DNA from: CAZUAQ01 sp964618455
GTDB lineage: Bacteria; Planctomycetota; Phycisphaerae; UBA1845; PWPN01
Length of the DNA: 49,292 nucleotides
Direction of reading: 5' to 3'
NCBI GenBank assembly: GCA_964618455.1
Contig: CAZUAQ010000043.1
Span: 1 to 49,292, forward strand
Shown: piece by piece, positions 20,597 through 29,809 of the stretch
Position numbering within the stretch: position 1 is the stretch's first letter
Layout: every line of letters starts with the position of its first letter
Program-made: the position numbers and the translations under genes
The notes under the pieces: generated by a model
Told to the model about the DNA's origin: nothing
The model's database searches: none
What the model saw: the letters and a program-made list of their open reading frames with translations, nothing else

Positions 20597-20631
20597 GTTC
20601 GCCTTCCGCGAGCAGGAAGGAATGATCAACC

Positions 20632-22617
20632 ATGACACGGAGCCAGACACAAACACCGACGCGTGCCACCGGAGCCGAAAGCTCACCGGCCGTCGGCGGC
20701 GTCGAGCCCGCCCATGGCTACATCACCGACGACGACCTTCACTTTTTCAACGAAGGAACGCACTATTCGCTTTACGAGAAGCTTGGGGCGCACCCGCTCA
20801 CGCACGAGGGCCGCGAAGGCACCCGATTCGCCGTGTGGGCGCCCAACGCCGAGCAGGTAACGCTCATCGGCGACTTCAACGGCTGGGATAAATCGAGTCA
20901 TCCGCTGGCCCCGCGCGGCGGATCCGGCATCTGGGAAGGCTTCGTCCCCGGTGTCAAGCAGGGCACGCAGTACAAGTATCACATCCACTCGCGCGTGGAC
21001 AATTACCGCGTGGACAAGCCGGATCCTTACGGATTCCTGTACGAGTCCGCGCAGCGCGGCGCGTCCGTGGTGTGGGATCTCGATTACGAATGGTCCGACG
21101 CCAACTGGATGGCGGCACGCGGGCAGAAGGGCAAGCTCGACGCCCCGATGAGCGTCTATGAAGTGCATCTTCCCTCGTGGCGGCGCATGCCGGAAGATCT
21201 CAATCGCTCGCTCAGCTACCGCGAACTTGCGGATGAGTTGACCGAATATGTCGTGAACATGGGCTACACGCACGTCGAGTTCCTTCCCGTCATGGAGCAC
21301 CCGTATTACGGTTCGTGGGGCTACCAGACGACGGGTTACTTCGCGCCGACCAGCCGCTTCGGCCCTCCGCAGGACTTCATGGTCCTCGTCGACCGTCTGC
21401 ACCAGGCCGGTGTGGGCGTCATCCTCGACTGGGCCCCGTCGCACTTCGCCACCGACGAACATGGGCTCGGCTTCTTCGACGGTACTTACCTGTACGAGCA
21501 TTCCGACCCGCGACTCGGGCGTCATCCGGATTGGGATTCCTACATCTTCAACTACAGCCGCCACGAAGTGCGCGCCTTCCTGATCAGCAGCGCCATGTTC
21601 TGGCTGCGCAAGTATCACATCGACGGCCTGCGCGTGGATGCGGTGGCATCGATGCTCTATCTCGATTATTCCCGCAAGGAGGGAGAGTGGATCCCCAACA
21701 AGTTCGGCGGCCGCGAGAATCTCGACGCCATCGACTTTCTCCGCAAGCTCAACGAGCAGGCTTACACGGAGCATGCCGACATTCAGACCATCGCCGAGGA
21801 ATCGACCTCCTGGCCGATGGTCTCCCGGCCGACGTACCTGGGCGGCCTGGGCTTCGGCTACAAGTGGGACATGGGCTGGATGAACGACACGCTGGACTAC
21901 ATGTCGCTGGATCCGGTCTACCGCCAGTATCATCACAACAAGCTGACCTTCCGCCACATGTACGCGTTCAGCGAGAACTTCGCCCTGCCGCTCTCGCATG
22001 ACGAGGTCGTTCACGGCAAACGCTCGATGCTCGAGAAGATGCCGGGAGATGACTGGCAGAAGTTCGCGAACCTCCGCCTGCTCTACGGCTACATGTTCTC
22101 CCAACCGGGCAAGAAGCTGATGTTCATGGGCGACGAGTTCGGCCAGCGCCGCGAATGGAACCACGACACGAGCCTCGACTGGCACCTGCTCGAAGGCCAG
22201 TGGCATGAACAGTTACGCACGTGGGTCTCGCACCTGAATCACCTGTACCGCTCCGAACCGGCGATGCATCAGAAGGATTGCGATCCCTCCGGCTTCGACT
22301 GGATCGATTGCAACGACGCGCAGAACTGCATATTGGCCTATCAACGCCGGGGCGAATCGGAACAGGACCTGCTCATCTTCGGGTTCAATTTCACGCCCGT
22401 CCCGCGGCACAACTACCGCATCGGCGTACCCGAGGACGGCACGTGGCGGGAAATCCTCAACAGCGACGCCAAGGAATACGGTGGAAGCGGGCAGGGGAAC
22501 ATGGGCACACTCGAAGCCACCCCCGTATCCAGCCATTTCCAGCCGACATCGATTAACATCACGTTGCCGCCGCTGGGCATGGTCGTCTTCAAGCATCAGC
22601 CCGATGAGTCGGCATAA
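20632..22617 (+). CDS. glgB: 1,4-alpha-glucan branching enzyme (GH13_9)
   Basis: GlgB introduces alpha-1,6 branches into the glucan made by GlgE. The 661-residue protein has a low-complexity N-terminus (residues 1-25), a CBM48 domain (about 60-160; FAVWAPNAEQVTLIGDFNGW) and the catalytic barrel with Asp336 (GLRVDAVASMLYLDYSR), Glu389 (TIAEESTSWP) and Asp457 (LSHDEVVHGKRSML). It is shorter than E. coli GlgB (728 residues) because the first of the two N-terminal beta modules is missing. It begins 35 bases after the treS-mak stop, with AGGAAGG upstream of the ATG, so the two are almost certainly in one transcript. Confidence 0.97.
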   Translation: MTRSQTQTPTRATGAESSPAVGGVEPAHGYITDDDLHFFNEGTHYSLYEKLGAHPLTHEGREGTRFAVWAPNAEQVTLIGDFNGWDKSSHPLAPRGGSGIWEGFVPGVKQGTQYKYHIHSRVDNYRVDKPDPYGFLYESAQRGASVVWDLDYEWSDANWMAARGQKGKLDAPMSVYEVHLPSWRRMPEDLNRSLSYRELADELTEYVVNMGYTHVEFLPVMEHPYYGSWGYQTTGYFAPTSRFGPPQDFMVLVDRLHQAGVGVILDWAPSHFATDEHGLGFFDGTYLYEHSDPRLGRHPDWDSYIFNYSRHEVRAFLISSAMFWLRKYHIDGLRVDAVASMLYLDYSRKEGEWIPNKFGGRENLDAIDFLRKLNEQAYTEHADIQTIAEESTSWPMVSRPTYLGGLGFGYKWDMGWMNDTLDYMSLDPVYRQYHHNKLTFRHMYAFSENFALPLSHDEVVHGKRSMLEKMPGDDWQKFANLRLLYGYMFSQPGKKLMFMGDEFGQRREWNHDTSLDWHLLEGQWHEQLRTWVSHLNHLYRSEPAMHQKDCDPSGFDWIDCNDAQNCILAYQRRGESEQDLLIFGFNFTPVPRHNYRIGVPEDGTWREILNSDAKEYGGSGQGNMGTLEATPVSSHFQPTSINITLPPLGMVVFKHQPDESA

Positions 22618-22676
22618 GCCGTGAAGGTTGACGTCGGATCTCTTGCGCGAGGTCGCCCTGAAGAAAGCAGGTTTCA

Positions 22677-25148
22677 ATGGATGCAGGCATGACCGCCACA
22701 TACCGCGTCCAGCTGCACGGCGGATGGGACTTCGCCGCCGCAACCGACATCGTTCCCTATCTCCGCGCGCTGGGCGTCAGCCATCTCTATACCTCGCCCT
22801 GCCTGCAAGCGATGCCCGGCAGTACACACGGTTACGACGTCGCCGACCCGACCCGCGTCAATGAAGAGTTGGGCGGCGAGGAGGGACACCGGCAGTTGCT
22901 CGACATGCTCCAGACCCAGGGACTCGGCTGGGTGCTGGACATCGTGCCGAATCACATGGCCATCGGTCACCCCGCCAACCGCTGGTGGTGGGACGTGCTC
23001 AAGCAAGGCTCCACGAGTCGTTACGCCCGGTTCTTCGATATCTACGGGTGGCACGAAACGCCGGGCTCGTTCGAGCCGATCATCCTTCCCGTTCTCGGCG
23101 ATGAGCGCGAGAAGGTCCTCGCTGCCGGTGATCTCAAGGTCGCCCGTGAGTCTTCCGAATGGGTCGTCTGCTACTACGACCATCGATTCCCGATCGCCCC
23201 GGATTCCATCACTCCACAACTCGATCAACGCGACGACTTCGCCGACGCCCTGAACAGCGACCGCACGTTGCTGGAAGCCCTCCTCGAGAAGCAGCACTAC
23301 CGCCTCGTCTACTGGCGTCGCGCCGCCCGGGAATTGAACTACCGGCGCTTCTTCGACATCAACACGCTGATCGGCGTGCGTGTCGAGGATGAGGAGGTAT
23401 TTCGTACCACGCATGCCCGCGTGCTCGACTGGATCCGCGAGGGCGCACTCAGCGGCCTGCGTGTCGATCACCCCGACGGCCTGGCTGATCCGCAGGATTA
23501 CTTCACGCGCTTGCGCGGCATCGCCGGCGACCTGCCCATCTGGGCGGAGAAGATCCTCGAGCCCGGTGAGACGATGCGTGACACCTGGCCGATCCAGGGC
23601 ACCACCGGCTACGAATTTCTCAACCGGGTCGGCGGGCTGTTCATCGACCCCGACGGCAAGCCCGTTATGACACGCCTGTACCAGCAGTTCACCGGCGAGC
23701 AACGGTCGTTCCCCGACATCGTCACTGACAGTAAGCGAATGGTGCTCCGGGACATCCTTCGCGCGGATGTCCGCTACCTGGCCCATCTGCTCAGGCGATC
23801 ACGGGGACGCTTCGAATCTTGTGAAACGAAATCGATCGAGGCGGCACTCATTGAGATCCTGACACGGTTTCCCGTCTACCGCACATATCTGCAGCCGATT
23901 CGGGACACTCTCACGCCGGAAGACCGACGATGCATCGAGCGTGCCCTCAACGACGCGAAGGAGTCACTGGACACGGAACGAAGTGAACTTGTCGATCACA
24001 TCGGCCGCGAACTCATGGCGTCGCCAGAAGACGGCGAGCCGCTGGTCGAATTCATCCGCCGCTTTCAGCAGCTTTCCGGACCGGCGATGGCCAAGGGTGT
24101 CGAGGATACCACGTTCTACCTCTACCATCGCATGGCGGCGTTGAACGAGGTCGGCGGCGATCCCGCCCACTTCGGCACGTCACCACGGGCGTTTCATGAA
24201 GCCTGCTTCGAGACACAAGCCCACTGGCCGGAGACGCTGCTGACTACTTCGACGCACGATACCAAGCGCAGCGAGGATGTCCGCGCCCGCCTTGCCGTCC
24301 TGTCCGAGATCCCCGATCGGTGGGAGGCGGCGGTCACGCGCTGGGCGGCCTCCAACGCGCGCCACAAGCACAGGGACCTGCCCGATGCCAACGTGGAGTA
24401 TCTGCTCTACCAAACGCTGGTCGGCGCCTGGCCCATCGATATCGATCGGCTCAGCGCTTACATGGAAAAGGCGGTTCGCGAAGCCAAGCAGCACACGAGC
24501 TGGGTCGATACGAACCAAGTGTACGAAGACGCGCTCCACGCCTTCATCCGCGCGATCCTGGACGACAAAGAATTCGTCGACGATCTGAAGCGTTTCGTCG
24601 ACTTGATCCTCGAACCAGGCCGGATCAACGCGCTCGCCCAGACATTGATCAAGCTGACCGCGCCCGGTGTCCCGGACATCTACCAGGGCACGGAACTCTG
24701 GGATCTCAGCCTCGTCGATCCCGACAATCGCCGACCCGTCGATTACGATCTGCGCCGCCGCCTGCTCGCCGAGCTGGATGGCCTGACTACGCGACAGATC
24801 CGCGAGCGCATGGACGAAGGGCTTCCCAAGCTCCACGTCATCCGCCAGGCATTGTCGGCTCGACGAACGCTACGATATAGGCTGGACAACTACACGCCGC
24901 TTGAAGCCGAAGGCGACTACCGCGATGGCATACTTGCCTTCCAGCGTGGCGAACACCTGCTGACCGTGGTCCCCCGTTTCACGATGAAGCGAAGGGGCGC
25001 CTGGGGCGACACGGCCCTCACGCTGCCCCCCGGCGGCTGGGTCAACATGCTCGATGAACACAAGACCTGCCGAGACCGCGTCACCATGGACACTTTCCTT
25101 GAGGAATTTCCCGTCGCACTCTTGATCAGGGAGGAGAAGATCGGATGA
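22677..25148 (+). CDS. treY: Maltooligosyl trehalose synthase (GH13_26)
   Basis: TreY converts the reducing-end glucose of a maltooligosaccharide to a trehalose unit by intramolecular transglucosylation. The 823-residue protein opens TATYRVQLHGGWDFAAATDI and contains DIVPNHMAI, the nucleophile Asp264 (LRVDHPDGLADPQDYF), Glu291 (IWAEKILEPGE) and Asp528 (STHDTKRSEDVRARL). PGVPDIYQGTELWDLSLVDP near the end is a family signature. An alternative ATG at 22689 is possible; I kept 22677, which is followed by the conserved N-terminus without a gap. It overlaps treZ by four bases (ATGA), so the two are translationally coupled. Confidence 0.96.
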   Translation: MDAGMTATYRVQLHGGWDFAAATDIVPYLRALGVSHLYTSPCLQAMPGSTHGYDVADPTRVNEELGGEEGHRQLLDMLQTQGLGWVLDIVPNHMAIGHPANRWWWDVLKQGSTSRYARFFDIYGWHETPGSFEPIILPVLGDEREKVLAAGDLKVARESSEWVVCYYDHRFPIAPDSITPQLDQRDDFADALNSDRTLLEALLEKQHYRLVYWRRAARELNYRRFFDINTLIGVRVEDEEVFRTTHARVLDWIREGALSGLRVDHPDGLADPQDYFTRLRGIAGDLPIWAEKILEPGETMRDTWPIQGTTGYEFLNRVGGLFIDPDGKPVMTRLYQQFTGEQRSFPDIVTDSKRMVLRDILRADVRYLAHLLRRSRGRFESCETKSIEAALIEILTRFPVYRTYLQPIRDTLTPEDRRCIERALNDAKESLDTERSELVDHIGRELMASPEDGEPLVEFIRRFQQLSGPAMAKGVEDTTFYLYHRMAALNEVGGDPAHFGTSPRAFHEACFETQAHWPETLLTTSTHDTKRSEDVRARLAVLSEIPDRWEAAVTRWAASNARHKHRDLPDANVEYLLYQTLVGAWPIDIDRLSAYMEKAVREAKQHTSWVDTNQVYEDALHAFIRAILDDKEFVDDLKRFVDLILEPGRINALAQTLIKLTAPGVPDIYQGTELWDLSLVDPDNRRPVDYDLRRRLLAELDGLTTRQIRERMDEGLPKLHVIRQALSARRTLRYRLDNYTPLEAEGDYRDGILAFQRGEHLLTVVPRFTMKRRGAWGDTALTLPPGGWVNMLDEHKTCRDRVTMDTFLEEFPVALLIREEKIG

Positions 25149-26887
25149 GTCTGTTTCGTGTCTGGGCCCCGTACGCGCGAACTGTCGAAGTGGATATCGC
25201 CGATCATCGTACGCCGATGCGAAAGGAGGAGCGCGGCTGGTGGTCGGTGGAGATTCCCGACGCCGGCCCCGGGACGTACTACGCTTTCTCCGTCGATCAC
25301 TCGGAACTCCTGCCGGACCCGCGCTCGCCCTGGCAGCCGGACGGCATCCACGGTCGATCGCGCGTCGTCGACCACGAAACCTTTGCATGGACCGACGCAG
25401 AGTGGGCGCCGCCATCCCTCGGCGAAGCGATCATCTACGAACTCCACGTCGGCACCTTTACGTCCGCTGGTACGTTCGACGCCGCCATCGCCCAACTCGA
25501 TCACCTGATCGATCTCGGCGTCACGCATGTGGAACTGCTGCCGGTCAACGAATTCTCCGGCAGCCGCGGCTGGGGCTACGACGGTGTGGATCTCTACGCG
25601 CCGCACCACGCCTACGGCGGCCCGGAAGGGCTCAAGCGGTGGGTCAACGCCTGCCACGAGCGCGGCTTGGCCGTGCTGCTCGACGTGGTCTACAACCACC
25701 TCGGGCCGGTCGGCAACTACCTCAGCCGCTTCGGTCCCTATTTCACCAACCGATATGGAACGCCCTGGGGCGAGGCACTGAACTTCGACGGCCCCGACAG
25801 CGACGAAGTCCGCGCGTTCATGATCGACAACGCCCTCATGTGGCTGCGCGATTATCACTTCGACGGCCTGCGCCTCGACGCCGTGCACGCCATCCTGGAC
25901 ACCTCCGCCGTCCACTTCCTCGAGCAGCTCAGCGAACGCGTCGACCAGCTCGCGACGGAACTGAAGCGCCCGCTGAACCTCATCGCCGAGAGTGATCTCA
26001 ACAACCCGCGCCTGCTCTGGCCGCGCAACAGCGGGGGATGCGGCATGGACGCCCAGTGGAGCGACGACTTTCACCACGCCCTGCACGCCCTGCTCACGGG
26101 TGAGCGCGAAGGGTACTACGCCGACTTCGGCGCCATCGCCCATATCGCCAAGGCGTTGAAGCACGCCTATGTCTTCGATGGTCGTTACTCCGACCACCGC
26201 CGCCGAACGCACGGTCGGCCGATCGGCGATCTGTCGGGCCACTGTTTCCTCGGGTATCTGCAGAATCACGACCAGATCGGCAACCGCGCGCGAGGCGACC
26301 GTATCGGCCACCAGATCAGCCTGGCTCAGGCGAAGATCGGCGCAACGCTGGTACTGACCGCGCCCTTCGTCCCCATGCTCTTTCAAGGCGAAGAGTGGGC
26401 CGCGAGTTCCCCGTTCCAGTACTTCACCGATCATCACGATCCGCAACTTGCCAAGGCGGTACGCGAAGGACGCAGGAGTGAGTTCGCCGCCTTCGGCTGG
26501 AACCCGAAGGACATCCCCGACCCCCAGAGTGAACAGACCTTTCAGCGCTCCAAGCTGAACTGGGACGAGCGCCGCGACGGCGCGCACGCCGAGATGCTCG
26601 ACTGGTATCGGCAACTCATTGCGTTGCGCAGGTCGTGCCCCGACCTGTCCGATGGACGGCTGGACCGGCTCGACGTAAAGTATGACGAGCAGGCGGGCTG
26701 GATGGCCGTGATCCGCGGCGGCGTCACGGTTCTCTGCAACCTGGCCAATGCCCCCCAATCGATTTCCCGAAGTGTGGCCGGAGCCGGGGAACCGATCCTG
26801 AAGTCGGATCCCACCATCGCCGTCACGGATCAGCACACGGACCTGACGCCCCACGGCGTGGTGATCTTTCAATCAAGTGGCTCGTAA
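25145..26887 (+). CDS. treZ: Malto-oligosyltrehalose trehalohydrolase (GH13_10)
   Basis: TreZ releases free trehalose from the maltooligosyl trehalose made by TreY. The 580-residue protein has an N-terminal CBM48-like domain (MSLFRVWAPYARTVEVDI), ELHVGTFTSAGTFDAAI, the nucleophile Asp245 (GLRLDAVHAI), acid/base Glu282 (LIAESDLNNPRL) and Asp376 (YLQNHDQIGNRARG), and the signature MLFQGEEWAASSPFQYF. Length is usual for the family. Its ATG overlaps the treY stop. It ends 43 bases before the glgX start chosen here, so treY, treZ and glgX form one tight group within the locus. Confidence 0.97.
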   Translation: MSLFRVWAPYARTVEVDIADHRTPMRKEERGWWSVEIPDAGPGTYYAFSVDHSELLPDPRSPWQPDGIHGRSRVVDHETFAWTDAEWAPPSLGEAIIYELHVGTFTSAGTFDAAIAQLDHLIDLGVTHVELLPVNEFSGSRGWGYDGVDLYAPHHAYGGPEGLKRWVNACHERGLAVLLDVVYNHLGPVGNYLSRFGPYFTNRYGTPWGEALNFDGPDSDEVRAFMIDNALMWLRDYHFDGLRLDAVHAILDTSAVHFLEQLSERVDQLATELKRPLNLIAESDLNNPRLLWPRNSGGCGMDAQWSDDFHHALHALLTGEREGYYADFGAIAHIAKALKHAYVFDGRYSDHRRRTHGRPIGDLSGHCFLGYLQNHDQIGNRARGDRIGHQISLAQAKIGATLVLTAPFVPMLFQGEEWAASSPFQYFTDHHDPQLAKAVREGRRSEFAAFGWNPKDIPDPQSEQTFQRSKLNWDERRDGAHAEMLDWYRQLIALRRSCPDLSDGRLDRLDVKYDEQAGWMAVIRGGVTVLCNLANAPQSISRSVAGAGEPILKSDPTIAVTDQHTDLTPHGVVIFQSSGS

Positions 26888-26930
26888 CGCCGAATCGCGC
26901 CGTCTATCCAACCGCGGGAGACTCTCATCC

Positions 26931-29054
26931 ATGAACGTATGGCCCGGGCGACCTTACCCTCTGGGAGCCACATGGGACGGCGGCGGCGTGAACTTCGCGA
27001 TCTTTTCCGAGAACGCGACCGGCGTGGAACTCTGCCTGTTCGATGAATCGAAGGAAGACCAACAGGTCGCCCAGATCTGGATGACCGAGCACACCGACCA
27101 GGTGTGGCACGTCTATCTCCCCGAAGCACGGCCCGGACTGCTTTACGGCTACCGTGTTCACGGACCTTACGAACCGTCGCACGGGCACCGCTTCAACCCC
27201 GCCAAGCTGGTGCTCGACCCCTACGCCAAAGCGATCTCCGGCAGCATCGACTGGAGCGACGCCGCCTTCGGCTACATCATCGGGCACGAAGACGAAGACC
27301 TCACGCGCGACACGCGCGACAGTGCTCCGAACATGCCCAAGTCCGTCGTCATCGATTCGGCCTTCAGTTGGGGCGACGACACCCACCCGCGCACCGACTG
27401 GCACAAGACCCTGATCTACGAACTGCATGTCAAGGGCTTCACCGCCCGCCACCCCGAGGTGCCCCCGGAGCTGCGCGGTACTTACAGCGGACTGACCTGC
27501 CAGAGTGCGCTGGATTACTTCCACCGACTCGGCGTCACCGCCGTGGAACTGATGCCGGTACATCAATTCACCAACGACCGCCACCTCGTCGAATCCGGCC
27601 TGACGAACTATTGGGGATACAACTCCATCGGTTACTTCGCCCCGGACGTCCGCTATTCCAGTTCCGGCACGCACGGTCAGCAGGTCGAGGAATTCAAGAG
27701 CATGGTCCGCACCCTCCATCGCGAGGGCATCGAGGTCATCCTCGACGTCGTGTACAACCACACCGCCGAGGGCAACCACCTCGGCCCCACACTCTGCTTC
27801 CGCGGTATCGACAACGCCGCCTACTACCGCACCAGTCCCGAAGACCGCCGCTACTACGTCGACTACACCGGCTGCGGCAACTCGCTGAACATGATGCACC
27901 CCCGCGTCCTGCAGCTCATCATGGACAGTCTGCGGTACTGGGTGCTCGAAATGCACGTGGATGGATTCCGCTTCGATCTGGCCTCCGCCCTGGCGCGCGA
28001 ACTGCACGACGTGAACAAGCTGGGCGCCTTCTTCGATATCATCCACCAGGATCCGGTGCTGTCGCAGGTCAAACTCATCGCCGAACCGTGGGATCTCGGC
28101 GAAGGGGGCTACCAGGTCGGCAACTTCCCCGTGCTCTGGGCCGAATGGAACGGCAAGTACCGCGACACCGTGCGCAGCTACTGGAAGGGCGAGCAGGGCC
28201 AGTTGGCGGACATGGCCTATCGCCTCACCGGCAGCAGTGATCTCTACGAGCAGACCAGCCGCCGCCCCTATGCCAGCATCAATTTCGTCACCTCTCACGA
28301 CGGCTTCACGCTGCGCGACCTGGTCAGCTACAACGAGAAACACAACGAAGCCAACCAGGAAGGCAACCGCGACGGTGAAGATCACAACATCAGCTGGAAT
28401 TGCGGCGCCGAAGGCCCGACGGATGATCCCGGGATTCGCGAACTTCGCCTCCGCCAGCAACGCAACTTCCTCGCCACGCTGATTCTCTCCCAAGGCGTCC
28501 CCCTGCTGAGCAGCGGCGACGAACTGCACCACACACAACAGGGCAACAACAACACCTACTGCCAGGACAATGAGCTTTCCTGGCTCAACTGGGACCTGGA
28601 TCGCGATGCCCAGGACCTGCTCGCCTTCGCCCGAAAGGCCACGCGCATCTTCCACGCCCGCCCCGTGCTCCGACGAAGAAAGTTCTTCCAGGGCCGGCAC
28701 ATCAGCGGCTCGGATGTCAAGGATCTCCTCTGGCTCCGACCGGACGGCCACGAGATGACGGATGACGACTGGGGTGATCCTGAAATGAAAGCATTCGGTC
28801 TGCGGCTCGCCGGGGACGGCATCGACGAGGTCGACCCCAAGGGCAACCGGATCGTCGACGACACCATGCTGCTGCTGCTCAGCGCCGGCGATCAGCCCAC
28901 GCCCTTCACGCTCCCCCAGGAAAAAGCGTCTCAGCGTTGGGAACTCCTCCTGGATACCCGCGCCCCACGGGGGGAGGTTCGTCAACGCCTCCTGCGCAGC
29001 CGGGAGACCTACTCCCTTGTCGCCCGATCGCTCTGCCTGCTTCGACTGCGATGA
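26931..29054 (+). CDS. glgX: Glycogen debranching enzyme (isoamylase type, GH13_11)
   Basis: GlgX hydrolyses alpha-1,6 branches of limit dextrins to give linear chains for TreY and MalQ. The 707-residue protein has the CBM48 start VWPGRPYPLGATWDGGGVNF, YELHVKGFTARHPEVP, the nucleophile Asp349 (GFRFDLASALARE), Glu385 (LIAEPWDLGEGGYQVGNFP) and Asp457 (VTSHDGFTLRDLVSYN). GGGAG precedes ATG 26931 by about 11 bases; a GTG at 26877 would add 18 unlikely residues and overlap treZ, so I rejected it. It is the last gene of the locus. The next gene, 101 bases on, belongs to the metal-efflux group. Confidence 0.97.
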   Translation: MNVWPGRPYPLGATWDGGGVNFAIFSENATGVELCLFDESKEDQQVAQIWMTEHTDQVWHVYLPEARPGLLYGYRVHGPYEPSHGHRFNPAKLVLDPYAKAISGSIDWSDAAFGYIIGHEDEDLTRDTRDSAPNMPKSVVIDSAFSWGDDTHPRTDWHKTLIYELHVKGFTARHPEVPPELRGTYSGLTCQSALDYFHRLGVTAVELMPVHQFTNDRHLVESGLTNYWGYNSIGYFAPDVRYSSSGTHGQQVEEFKSMVRTLHREGIEVILDVVYNHTAEGNHLGPTLCFRGIDNAAYYRTSPEDRRYYVDYTGCGNSLNMMHPRVLQLIMDSLRYWVLEMHVDGFRFDLASALARELHDVNKLGAFFDIIHQDPVLSQVKLIAEPWDLGEGGYQVGNFPVLWAEWNGKYRDTVRSYWKGEQGQLADMAYRLTGSSDLYEQTSRRPYASINFVTSHDGFTLRDLVSYNEKHNEANQEGNRDGEDHNISWNCGAEGPTDDPGIRELRLRQQRNFLATLILSQGVPLLSSGDELHHTQQGNNNTYCQDNELSWLNWDLDRDAQDLLAFARKATRIFHARPVLRRRKFFQGRHISGSDVKDLLWLRPDGHEMTDDDWGDPEMKAFGLRLAGDGIDEVDPKGNRIVDDTMLLLLSAGDQPTPFTLPQEKASQRWELLLDTRAPRGEVRQRLLRSRETYSLVARSLCLLRLR

Positions 29055-29155
29055 ACCGCCGCCCTGCGCTCCGCCCATAACGCATTATCGGGTGGAGCCG
29101 ATGGAAATCAGCGCCCGAACCACCTTCCGAGTGGCCGAACCCGCCGGGTCAGTCT

Positions 29156-29626
29156 ATGCTTGAATTAATGAGATTCTGCTATCCTGCTACCGCCATCGGC
29201 CTCTGGGCCGTCCTGCTTGCGCCGTCGCTGTGCATCGGCGGATGGTTGGACCATCCCTGCAAGCGTTTGACCGCCTGCACGGGACACTCCGGCGCGGAAC
29301 AGGGCTGTCCGCCCCATGACGAGCACACCGACGACGAGTCCCATGACCATTCGGAACCCTGTGATCATTCCGAGCGTGGGACGGGCGAGTGCAATCACGA
29401 AGAGAATTGCTTCGCCGATCCCTGTGCACAGCTTGTCTGGTCCGGCTCGAAAGAAACGACGCTTCTCACAGCCGAGTTACTCCCCGACCTCCGTATCGCA
29501 AGCGTGGAGGACAGCGCTTCCCGAACGCCTGTGATGGATCACCTGCATTTCGGCACCCCGCCCCCCAATGCGCATCACACCCGTGGCCGTCCTTACGCGG
29601 ATCGCGCCATCCCCCTGCTGATCTGA
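29156..29626 (+). CDS. Small exported His/Cys-rich protein before the efflux operon
   Basis: I do not recognise a named family. The 156-residue protein starts with a hydrophobic export signal (MRFCYPATAIGLWAVLLAPS after a short lead) and continues with a segment (about 35-95) crowded with His, Cys, Asp and Glu, for example HDEHTDDESHDHSEPCDHSE and ECNHEENCFADPC, which could bind metal ions. The C-terminal third is neutral. Two starts are possible (29156 and 29168); neither has a clear ribosome site. It lies directly before the CzcCBA-like genes in the same direction, so a role in binding or sensing metal in the periplasm is plausible, but this is inference. Confidence 0.65.
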   Translation: MLELMRFCYPATAIGLWAVLLAPSLCIGGWLDHPCKRLTACTGHSGAEQGCPPHDEHTDDESHDHSEPCDHSERGTGECNHEENCFADPCAQLVWSGSKETTLLTAELLPDLRIASVEDSASRTPVMDHLHFGTPPPNAHHTRGRPYADRAIPLLI

Positions 29627-29809
29627 TTCTTCCCATCAACCTGTTCACCGATTCTGATGCGCGGAACGTGATCTTCCCTTGATTCCTGCGCGAATCGGCC
29701 CTCATGAGATCAACCACGAGGCGGCCCATGGGTGTCACGCGACCCGTGAGCCGGCCCCTGGAAAAACATCGCGTGGGATCATGAATTCTTCAGGGAAGGA
29801 TTCGCCATC

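Noticed and set aside
26877..26930. GTG start for glgX 18 codons upstream
   Set aside because: It would overlap treZ and adds residues not seen in GlgX proteins. ATG 26931 has a GGGAG site and begins at the conserved N-terminus.
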